Assembly (NCBI GenBank): GCA_021443945.1
Contig: JABUSF010000006.1
Location: 191,030 to 201,327 of the forward strand
Origin: Ileibacterium sp.
Lineage (GTDB): Bacteria; Bacillota_I; Bacilli_A; Erysipelotrichales; Erysipelotrichaceae
Direction: 5' to 3'
Length of the DNA: 10,298 nt
Positions within the stretch are counted from its first letter, which is position 1. The number at the start of each line of letters is the position of its first letter. This document shows, piece by piece, positions 1 to 5,628 of this stretch. The notes under the pieces are model-generated. The model was not told where the DNA came from. It saw only the letters and a program-made list of their open reading frames with translations, and made no database searches. Made by a program: the position numbers and the translations under genes.

Positions 1-165
1 GTTTATACGGGTGAACATGTGGCAGAGGATGAAAAATCTGTGGCTCTGAAGATGACATTCCAGTCTGAAAACCAGACGCTGTCCGATCAGGAAATCACCA
101 AAGTGTTCAACGAAATCATTGCGGCTGTGGAAAAGAAATTCAACGCTAAGCTGCGTTCTGCCTAG
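1..165 (+). CDS. pheT: Phenylalanyl-tRNA synthetase beta subunit, C-terminal end (partial)
   Basis: Frame 1 is open from the window edge to a TAG at 163-165 and encodes the last 54 residues of a longer protein. The segment SVALKMTFQSENQTLSDQEI, followed by an amphipathic helix ending KKFNAKLRSA, matches the end of the anticodon-binding (FDX-ACB) domain that closes bacterial PheT. In PheT this domain contacts the anticodon region of tRNA-Phe, while the alpha subunit (PheS) carries the catalytic site. The 5' part, and presumably pheS, lie outside the window. No convincing hairpin-plus-T-tract follows the stop before the next gene 80 bp downstream, so the two may be co-transcribed. The family call rests on a short fragment, but the motif is characteristic. 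Confidence 0.85.
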   Translation, partial: VYTGEHVAEDEKSVALKMTFQSENQTLSDQEITKVFNEIIAAVEKKFNAKLRSA

Positions 166-245
166 GCAGTTTTGGAAAACGGGCAGGAAATTGTGAAGAC
201 CGGCTCTTTTTGGCTAGCATGAACTCGAGTCAAGGAGGCTTTGAT

Positions 246-515
246 ATGGCTGATTTTATGAAAAAAATGGAAGACGAAGTTCTTGAAAAAATGATTCGTC
301 ACGATGAAGAAGTGATCGAAAGAAAAAGGAACGACAAAAATGAACACGAAGTTCAGATTGGTCAGGATCATTCCAAATTCATGAAAGATCTTCATAAAGA
401 AGAAATCAAACATGATGAAAAAGTCATGGCCCGCAAAGAAGAAGAAGCTGCAAAGCACGAAGCAACAATTAAAGAAAACGAACAGAAAATTCACGGAGTG
501 AAATCATCCTGTTAA
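246..515 (+). CDS. Small charged His-rich coiled-coil protein with internal repeat, unknown function
   Basis: This is an 89-residue protein of a family I do not recognise. The start is ATG 246, preceded by a perfect SD, AAGGAGG (232-238), with 7 nt spacing; in-frame codons upstream lack such a site. No signal peptide or membrane segment is visible. Composition is dominated by Glu, Lys, Asp and His, with almost no aromatics, Pro or Gly, which predicts one long helix or coiled coil. Residues 17-45 and 54-82 align without gaps and share 11 of 29 identities, including I-x-H-D-E-x-V, R-K, H-E and I. FMK triplets stand ahead of both units (residues 4-6 and 45-47). Seven His residues could make it metal- or pH-sensitive, but that is inference. 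It ends in a Cys. A weak promoter (TTGTGA 191-196, TAGCAT 215-220) is possible; otherwise it is read from pheT. A strong terminator follows 10 bp after the stop. Confidence 0.75.
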   Translation: MADFMKKMEDEVLEKMIRHDEEVIERKRNDKNEHEVQIGQDHSKFMKDLHKEEIKHDEKVMARKEEEAAKHEATIKENEQKIHGVKSSC

Positions 516-525
516 CGTCATTTTT

Positions 526-555
526 CCTTCCTGTTTCATACAGGAAGGTTTTTTT
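526..555 (+). terminator. Intrinsic terminator after the coiled-coil gene
   Basis: A perfect 8-bp stem, CCTTCCTG (526-533) with CAGGAAGG (541-548), has a 7-nt loop and is followed at once by seven T residues (549-555). It closes the pheT / coiled-coil transcription unit. Confidence 0.92.
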
Positions 556-569
556 ATGGATTCTTTGCG

Positions 570-575
570 TATAAT
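570..575 (+). promoter_or_regulatory. Putative -10 box upstream of the AAC(3)-like gene
   Basis: A consensus TATAAT lies 38 bp before the ATG at 614 and just downstream of a strong terminator, where a new promoter is needed. No good -35 is present: 17 bp upstream falls on the terminator's own right arm and T-tract (547-552, GGTTTT). The call rests on the -10 hexamer and position only. Confidence 0.4.
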
Positions 576-613
576 AAACGGAAGAAGGCCGACCGCCGTG
601 GAGGATTGAGCAT

Positions 614-1378
614 ATGGAGCACAGAGCCCTGACCAGAAAAGACGTCAAAGCACTTTTGGAAAGCATTGGCATTGAACCGGGAAGTACGGTTCTTCTTCAG
701 GCGGACGTCTCCAATGCCCCCTGGATGGTAGGCGGCATCAATGCTTTGATTGAAACCCTCATGGAAATGCTGACGCCAAAAGGTCTGCTCATTCTGCCCA
801 CCTTTACAAAAGGAGCTCTGGATCCGGCGTGTGATCGGGATTCCGTCTTTGATATGCCTCAGTGGCCTGTGGTTCGAAGCAGCCATCCGGGATTTTCTTC
901 CAGAACCATGCCGGCGGATGTTTATGAGCAGGCAGCTCAGTCCTTTCTGCTTCACACCCGGGTAAAGCGTTCGGAACATCCTGTCTATTCCGTGGCTTGG
1001 TGGGGAACCTCTGGAATTTCTCCTTCCATGGAAACTTTAAACTATCCTTTATCTTTCAGACATATCCTGAAGAGGATGGAAGACGAGCGGGCCATTAATC
1101 TTCTGGTCGGAGTGGACTTGATGGAGGCTCTGTATCCAGTTCTGCTCGCTCATCAGGAAAATGAAGATACAACGGTGGTGGAAAATGCTTTTGTCAGACG
1201 GACAAAACGAACCTTTGAAGAACCTTTTCTGCACTCGGTTCTGAGCGAAAAGCAGACAGCGGCCAAATTAAAAACCCTGGATATTATTTCCAGGGATTTG
1301 GGAGGGCTGCCGGTTTATAAAATAATGCAGCCGGTCAGTTTCTCGATGAATTTTGAAATGTCTTCCAGCAAGGACTGA
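614..1378 (+). CDS. AAC(3)-family (aminoglycoside 3-N-acetyltransferase-like) protein, divergent
   Basis: A 254-residue protein starting at ATG 614, with SD TGGAGG (599-604) and 9 nt spacing. The family pattern is clear. An N-terminal strand STVLLQADVS leads to VGG (39-41), then a helix and LTPKGLLILPTFTKGA (53-68), then HPGFSS (91-96), HPVYSVAWWG (122-131) and LLVGVDLMEAL (163-173). Authentic enzymes transfer acetyl from acetyl-CoA to the 3-amino group of 2-deoxystreptamine. Several usual family signatures are altered. The early H-S-S motif after the first strand reads Q-A-D (29-31). The usual T-x-L-H-x-A-E pattern after LLxGV is not found; the nearest His is 180, in LLAHQ. The C-terminal part is short. 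Drug resistance therefore cannot be assumed, and another acyl acceptor or loss of activity is possible. The last 64 bp overlap the convergent reductase gene, and no terminator is seen after the stop on this strand. Confidence 0.8.
   Translation: MEHRALTRKDVKALLESIGIEPGSTVLLQADVSNAPWMVGGINALIETLMEMLTPKGLLILPTFTKGALDPACDRDSVFDMPQWPVVRSSHPGFSSRTMPADVYEQAAQSFLLHTRVKRSEHPVYSVAWWGTSGISPSMETLNYPLSFRHILKRMEDERAINLLVGVDLMEALYPVLLAHQENEDTTVVENAFVRRTKRTFEEPFLHSVLSEKQTAAKLKTLDIISRDLGGLPVYKIMQPVSFSMNFEMSSSKD
1266..1295 (-). terminator. Intrinsic terminator of the reductase gene, inside the AAC(3)-like gene
   Basis: On the minus strand a 7-bp stem CCCTGGA / TCCAGGG (1295-1289 with 1281-1275) and a 7-nt loop are followed by TTTTTAATT (1274-1266). 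It begins 19 nt after the reductase stop. The same bases encode about residues 221-228 of the plus-strand acetyltransferase. Confidence 0.7.
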
Positions 1379-1782
1379 TCCTCTGCCAAGAAAAAGTTTT
1401 CACACAGGGCATCGACATCAAGAACGCCGATCAGAGAGCCGTCTTTTTTTCTTAACAGAATCACGCATTCGCTGCGGCTGGCTGCATCGCAGGCAATGTG
1501 GCCTGGAAAAGACAGGACATCGGCCACTGTGATGTTCCGGTTCTGGTCAATGGCATAGCCGATGACCCCCTTGGAAGGCTTGATTTCCATACAGGCGGGC
1601 TTGCCGAAGAAGGGACCCAGATAGCAGGTTCCGGATTTTTGATCATACAGGTACAGTCCTGCCCAGTTGATTTGACCGCTGCTTTCAAAAAGAAGGCAGA
1701 GAATATTTTCCAGTCTGGATATGGCTGGAAGGTTCGTTTCATACAGAGAACGGACTTGCTCTTTTAAAAGGTCAGGGAGCAT
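1315..1782 (-). CDS. msrC: GAF-domain free methionine-R-sulfoxide reductase (fRMsr)
   Basis: A 155-residue, single-GAF-domain cytosolic protein. I chose the ATG at 1782 because AGAGGTGA (1794-1787) lies 4 nt upstream on that strand; the longer frame back to 1818 has no such site. Signature segments run in family order: INWAGLYL (38-45), LGPFFGKPAC (55-64), KGVIGYA (71-77), FPGHIACDAASRSE (92-105) and GVLDVDA (119-125). The family reduces the R-form of free methionine sulfoxide, probably with thioredoxin as reductant. Three Cys residues are usual, corresponding to 84, 94 and 118 in the E. coli/Neisseria enzymes. Here the first (C64) and third (C98) are present at exact spacing, but the middle one is Ile74. 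The C64/C98 pair should still allow a disulfide, so activity is plausible (inference). The gene is divergent from the TPR gene and convergent with the AAC(3)-like gene. Confidence 0.88.
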   Translation of the reverse strand: MLPDLLKEQVRSLYETNLPAISRLENILCLLFESSGQINWAGLYLYDQKSGTCYLGPFFGKPACMEIKPSKGVIGYAIDQNRNITVADVLSFPGHIACDAASRSECVILLRKKDGSLIGVLDVDALCENFFLAEDQSLLEDISKFIEKLTGCIIL

Positions 1783-1801
1783 AATATCACCTCTGTGCCA
1801 A

Positions 1802-1810
1802 AGACTAGCA
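1802..1810 (-). promoter_or_regulatory. Possible extended -10 promoter for the reductase gene
   Basis: Read on the minus strand, TGCTAGTCT resembles an extended -10 (TGN plus TAGTCT), 19 bp upstream of the ATG at 1782. The -35 region is weak. It lies in the 61-bp divergent gap shared with the TPR gene, so initiation for both directions would have to fit in or around this space. Confidence 0.3.
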
Positions 1811-1843
1811 CACAACATGAAAACAGAAAAGGAGGGAAAAACT

Positions 1844-3376
1844 GTGAACTATGAATTCGACAACGGCGATGCAGCGGCGTTTATCGCTGAAGTAGATGAG
1901 CAGAAAGGGATGCAGATGCGCATCATACTGGCCATGGAAGAGGAAGATCTGCAAATGGCTGAAACTTTCCTCGATGAATATGAAATGGAATTTGGGCAGG
2001 ATGAATTCCTGTTCATGGCCAGAATTGATACAGCAGAAGCGGCCGACGATCCGGCCCGCATGAAAGAGCTGATCGATATGGCAGCGGACTTTCTTGGTGA
2101 AACGCCTTTGCTGGAGCTTCGATATGCCCGCTATTACTTTTATCTGACCCGTTATGAGGAAGCTTTGGAGCATATTCAGAAAGCTGAATTTGATGAACAG
2201 TCAGATTCCTATCTGGCCGTTCAGCACATTAAAGGCTTTACTTATATTCTCCTTGAGCGTTATAAGGAAGCACTGCAGGCCTTTGAAGATGTTCTGATGG
2301 ATTTTTACGATCCAAGAATCGGCATGCTTTGCGGACTGATGTATTACGAAATGGGAAAAACGGAACGGGCCTGGGAATATGTGGAAAAAGCGATGCAGTC
2401 CAACTGTGACCATGATCCGGAACTGGCTCAGTACATCAGTACTCTGGAGGGAGATCCTCAGAAAGCATTGGACAACAGCAGCCGGCTGATTGAGTATCTG
2501 ACCCAGAGCAATCCCCCGGCCAATGCGGAGGAAAAGGAAATTGACAGGTTCGTCATGGAAATGGTGGCCGATCCCCAAAAAGCCATGGAGATCAGAAGAG
2601 TTTCCGACAAACTGCCTCCCGGAGGGGAAAAGGAATTTCTTCAGCTCATGTCTGCCAGAGCTATGGACGAAATTGGAGAGCATGGACTGGCTCAGACAAC
2701 TCTGAGAAAACTGGTGACCTCTGCTATCACCCCGGATCCTTACGGGGATTATACCGTTTCTCTGGCTGCTCATATTACCGCTCTGATGAATGCTCACTAT
2801 TCGGATGCATGGATCAACAAATACATGATGAAATGGTCCGATCAGCTGAAAGACGAACCCGTCTGTCAGCTGCATCTGGCTGTGATGTCCAGAAAGGAAG
2901 GTCTGGAAAAGCCTTTCTGGACTGCTTTTAAGCGTCTGGACCCGGACTACAATAACTTTGAGTATCAGCAGGGCCTGTATCTGCTGATGTTTCAGACGGC
3001 GGTGAATGAAGGAGAATATCCGGAGGCACTTGAGCTGCTGGAAGATGAAGAGGAAGATGAAGGATCTGCTTTTATCATTCCGGACAGGGATACGTATTTG
3101 TTTTTGCTGGGAGCTATGCTGGGGCGTGAAGAATTGTTTGATGTCATCACACCCTCAGAAATGGCTCCAAGTGTCGTAGCAGCTGTCCGCTATTGCGGCT
3201 ATCTGCTGATGGACGAAGAAGGTCAGGCAGGGATGGAACTTGTGCATTTTGCAAAAACTGCATCCCAGGAAGAGTGCAGCGGATTGATGGAACTTCTGCA
3301 GGATGACCGTTTTGACTCCTTTGATTTGATCCGTCAGCTGCTCTACTACAAAGTGAACCATATTGAGATCCTATAG
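1844..3376 (+). CDS. TPR-repeat protein, acidic, 510 residues
   Basis: The start is GTG 1844, preceded by AGGAGG (1830-1835) with 8 nt spacing. An in-frame ATG at 1817 has no SD and would place the ribosome site inside the gene. No signal peptide or membrane segment is visible, so it is probably cytosolic. Residues about 88-186 hold three typical TPR helix pairs, including RYARYYFYLTRYEEALEHI, VQHIKGFTYILLERYKEALQAF and CGLMYYEMGKTERAWEYVEKAM. Further helical-repeat-like stretches occur to the C-terminus, for example EGEYPEALELLED near 389-401. An acidic run, EDEEEDE, lies at about 400-406. TPR arrays hold protein partners and have no activity of their own; nothing here identifies the partner. 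The gene is single, divergent from the reductase and followed directly by a terminator. A promoter (TTGCTC 1756-1761, CATAAT 1780-1785) may lie within the 5' end of the reductase gene, but this is weak. Confidence 0.85.
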   Translation: MNYEFDNGDAAAFIAEVDEQKGMQMRIILAMEEEDLQMAETFLDEYEMEFGQDEFLFMARIDTAEAADDPARMKELIDMAADFLGETPLLELRYARYYFYLTRYEEALEHIQKAEFDEQSDSYLAVQHIKGFTYILLERYKEALQAFEDVLMDFYDPRIGMLCGLMYYEMGKTERAWEYVEKAMQSNCDHDPELAQYISTLEGDPQKALDNSSRLIEYLTQSNPPANAEEKEIDRFVMEMVADPQKAMEIRRVSDKLPPGGEKEFLQLMSARAMDEIGEHGLAQTTLRKLVTSAITPDPYGDYTVSLAAHITALMNAHYSDAWINKYMMKWSDQLKDEPVCQLHLAVMSRKEGLEKPFWTAFKRLDPDYNNFEYQQGLYLLMFQTAVNEGEYPEALELLEDEEEDEGSAFIIPDRDTYLFLLGAMLGREELFDVITPSEMAPSVVAAVRYCGYLLMDEEGQAGMELVHFAKTASQEECSGLMELLQDDRFDSFDLIRQLLYYKVNHIEIL

Positions 3377-3405
3377 AATGCCGTTTGTCAACGGCATTTT
3401 CTTTT
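3377..3405 (+). terminator. Intrinsic terminator after the TPR gene
   Basis: A perfect 9-bp stem AATGCCGTT (3377-3385) / AACGGCATT (3390-3398) with a TGTC tetraloop is followed by TTCTTTT (3399-3405). It starts one base after the TAG stop. Confidence 0.9.
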
Positions 3406-3413
3406 GGTATCCT
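3385..3413 (+). promoter_or_regulatory. Putative promoter of the permease-GT2-GNAT-ffh run, overlapping the terminator
   Basis: TTGTCA (3385-3390; 5 of 6 to the -35 consensus) lies in the terminator loop. Exactly 17 bp further is TATCCT (3408-3413; 4 of 6 to the -10 consensus). Initiation near 3420 would leave a short leader before the permease start. No better promoter is visible in this 70-bp gap. Confidence 0.45.
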
Positions 3414-3447
3414 TTCACATGTAAATGGGGAAACAGTTTTGAAAACA

Positions 3448-4173
3448 ATGAAATCATGGCTATTGTTTGCCGTCTGTATGATTGGTGTATGGCAGATTGC
3501 TGCTTTTGCTCTTGGCAATCCGATTCTGCTTCCGTCTCCCTGGACGGTGGCAGAAACGATGGCTGCCCAGGCAGGTCAGCCAAAACTGTATGAAGCATTG
3601 GCGGCGACCTGCATCAGAGCGCTGACGGGAGCGGTACTGGCTTTTGGAGTTGGATTTGCCTGTGCTGTGCTCTCCTGGTTTTTTAAAACAGCCGCATGGT
3701 TTTTTAAGAATTTGTGTGTGCTCATGCAGTCTGTACCCAATGTGGCCTATATCATTTTAATGCTGTTCTGGATGTCACGGGATCAGGCGGTTGTCATGGT
3801 CTGCTTCCTGCTGCTGTTCGGAGTTGTTTATCAAAGCTTTTTCAGAGCCATTGAAGCAATTGCTTCCCGGGCGAAAGATATCATATTTCTATATCCCCAG
3901 CCCAAAATCAGAATTGTAAGACAGGTCTTTTTGCCGGAGCTCCGTCCGGTTTTTCTGTCCTGCGCTTCCAACTGCATCTCGATGTCTTTTAAGGCAGCTG
4001 TCATGGCTGAAATTTTAGCTTCCGCTGCTCTTGGCATTGGGCGGAATATGCAGCAGGCCAGGCAGAATCTGGATGCTGCTTCACTGATTGGCTGGGTTAT
4101 CTGGCTGGTACTGACTGTCTTCTTGTTTGACTGGCTGGCCGGGCGCATTTTGAAATGGCTGTTTGACCATTAA
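3448..4173 (+). CDS. ABC transporter permease, NitT/TauT (SsuC/TauC-like) family, orphan
   Basis: A 241-residue integral membrane protein. I chose ATG 3448; a TTG at 3439, 8 nt after GGGGA (3427-3431), is a credible alternative that adds only three residues. Hydrophobic segments lie near residues 4-22, 57-76, 88-108, 112-130, 165-182 and 212-233. LLPSPWTV (27-34) is the typical periplasmic start of this family. Residues 136-165 form the cytoplasmic EAA loop, ending in the expected L-P (FLPEL), through which permeases contact the ATPase. The downstream stretch FKAAVMAEILASAALGIGRNM (181-201) corresponds to the family's W/A-E-x(n)-GLG motif. Relatives import sulfonates, nitrate, taurine, thiamine precursors or similar small molecules. 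No ATPase or substrate-binding protein gene is adjacent, so the substrate cannot be inferred. It leads a plus-strand run with the glycosyltransferase 28 bp downstream. Confidence 0.85.
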   Translation: MKSWLLFAVCMIGVWQIAAFALGNPILLPSPWTVAETMAAQAGQPKLYEALAATCIRALTGAVLAFGVGFACAVLSWFFKTAAWFFKNLCVLMQSVPNVAYIILMLFWMSRDQAVVMVCFLLLFGVVYQSFFRAIEAIASRAKDIIFLYPQPKIRIVRQVFLPELRPVFLSCASNCISMSFKAAVMAEILASAALGIGRNMQQARQNLDAASLIGWVIWLVLTVFLFDWLAGRILKWLFDH

Positions 4174-4201
4174 CGAATGGAAATTTTAAAGGATTACACA
4201 T

Positions 4202-5146
4202 ATGGATTTAGTTTCGATTCTGGTTCCCATGTACAATGTGGCGGAATTTCTGCCAAGATGTATGGAGTATCTGCTTGCGCAGACGTGGCCAAACATCGAG
4301 ATTGTGTTAATCAATGACGGTTCCACGGACAACACCCTGCAGATTGCCGGATCCTATGCCCAAAAGTATGACAGGGTCAAGCTGTACAGCTACCCCAACG
4401 GCGGGATTTCCGCAGCCCGCAACAGGGCACTCAGCCATGCATTAGGTGACTGGATTATGTTTGTGGATCCGGATGATTATTTGGAAGAGGAAGCCGTTGA
4501 GCATCTGATTCAAGAGGCTTTCAACAACAATCTGGACATTGTTCAGTGCGGTTACCGTATAGATTTTAAATATTTTGCTTATTTTCTTCCCAGTTCAGGT
4601 CATAAGTATGTAGACTCAGTGGAGGCACTTCACCTGATGAGCCGCTGCGATACCTTCAACCAGTATCCGTGGGGAAAACTGTATGCCCGTCAGACTTTTG
4701 AAGGCATCGAGTTCCCGGAAGATGTCAAAATGTTCGAAGATGCCTACACGATTTTTAAAACCTTTATCAATGCAGGTCGGGTGGGCGCAGTTTCAAACCG
4801 CTATTACCATTACACCCAGCGAAGCGGCTCGCTGACTCGAAACATGTCGCCGGAAAACATTTACCTTCTTCGTCAGGCTTATGAGTACCAAATCGCCTAC
4901 CTGAAGGAAAAACTTCCGGAAGAAGTGTTCGATTATGATGTGATGAATTACAATACCGATATGCTTTTGATCTACCTGCTGGTGGTCAACGGGAAAAAAG
5001 AGGAAGAACACTTGTTTGTTCCAGGAGACATCGATTGGAAAAACATCCCGTTTGCGCCCATCTGCAGGTTGAGCTACAACAGCCTGCTGGGCATTGCCAG
5101 GCTGAAACTGACAGACAAAATTCTGGAAAAGGGAAATTATGATTAG
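4202..5146 (+). CDS. Glycosyltransferase family 2 (GT-A fold)
   Basis: A 314-residue protein with ATG 4202 preceded by AAAGGA (4188-4193) and 8 nt spacing. GT2 landmarks are all present: VSILVPMYN (4-12), NDGSTDNT (38-45, nucleotide-sugar binding), NGGISAARNRAL (66-77), the metal-binding DPDDYL (89-94, a D-x-D motif), and FEDAY (178-182) as the probable catalytic-base E-D motif. It lacks transmembrane helices, so it is probably cytosolic or peripheral to the membrane. Enzymes of this type add sugars to cell-wall teichoic acids, capsular polysaccharide or glycolipids; donor and acceptor cannot be read from the sequence. It does not sit in a polysaccharide cluster. It lies between an ABC permease and a GNAT gene, and its final 8 bp overlap the GNAT start, which suggests translational coupling. 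Confidence 0.92.
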   Translation: MDLVSILVPMYNVAEFLPRCMEYLLAQTWPNIEIVLINDGSTDNTLQIAGSYAQKYDRVKLYSYPNGGISAARNRALSHALGDWIMFVDPDDYLEEEAVEHLIQEAFNNNLDIVQCGYRIDFKYFAYFLPSSGHKYVDSVEALHLMSRCDTFNQYPWGKLYARQTFEGIEFPEDVKMFEDAYTIFKTFINAGRVGAVSNRYYHYTQRSGSLTRNMSPENIYLLRQAYEYQIAYLKEKLPEEVFDYDVMNYNTDMLLIYLLVVNGKKEEEHLFVPGDIDWKNIPFAPICRLSYNSLLGIARLKLTDKILEKGNYD

Positions 5147-5627
5147 AAAAGCTTCCAAACAGGATCTTCCGCAGCTGGATGTGCTTTATGAGAATGCCCG
5201 GAATTTTATGCATTCTCATGGAAATCCCAGTCAGTGGAACGATGGCCATCCCTGTTCCAGGGATTTGGAACCGGACATCGAAAAAGGATGGCTGTATGTA
5301 ATTGAAGAAGACGGAAAGATTCAGGCTTCCTTCGTCTATTACGAAGGGCTGGATCCAACGTATCAATATATTGACGGAGAATGGCTGAATGGAGAACCCT
5401 ACGGAGTTGCCCACAAAGTAGCTTCTGCCGGTCTGAAGAAGAATATGGGTGACCGCATCATTGCGGATCTGAAAACCCGAAGCAAAAACCTCAGACTGGA
5501 CACCCATGCCGACAACCGCTATATGAAGCATTTGCTGGAACGCAATGGCTTTGTTCACTGCGGTACCATCTATCTGGCAAACGGGGACCCCCGGGATGCC
5601 TACCATTATGTAGAAAAAGGAGATTAA
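5139..5627 (+). CDS. GNAT-family N-acetyltransferase
   Basis: A 162-residue protein. ATG 5139 lies inside the last codons of the glycosyltransferase gene (8-bp overlap), with AAAGGG just upstream. The opening MIRKASKQDLPQLDVLYENA is a typical GNAT first strand and helix. HGNPSQW (27-33) and YGVAHKVA (88-95), followed by RLDTHADNRYMKHLLERNGF (119-138) and CGTIY (141-145), match a Bacillota GNAT subgroup whose hallmark is a D-T-H-x-D-N motif before the GF of the acetyl-CoA fold. The usual R/Q-x-x-G-x-G/A pyrophosphate loop is degenerate (KKNMGDRI, 100-107), so acetyl-CoA binding may be atypical. The substrate is unknown. The stop is only 1 bp from the ffh ATG and the ffh SD lies inside this gene, so ffh expression is probably tied to it. 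Confidence 0.88.
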   Translation: MIRKASKQDLPQLDVLYENARNFMHSHGNPSQWNDGHPCSRDLEPDIEKGWLYVIEEDGKIQASFVYYEGLDPTYQYIDGEWLNGEPYGVAHKVASAGLKKNMGDRIIADLKTRSKNLRLDTHADNRYMKHLLERNGFVHCGTIYLANGDPRDAYHYVEKGD

Positions 5628-5628
5628 C

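Noticed and set aside
162..494. Minus-strand 110-residue frame rich in Phe
   Set aside because: It is the antisense shadow of the Glu/Lys-rich coiled-coil gene, whose GAA/AAA codons read as Phe/Ser on the other strand. It has no SD or family match.
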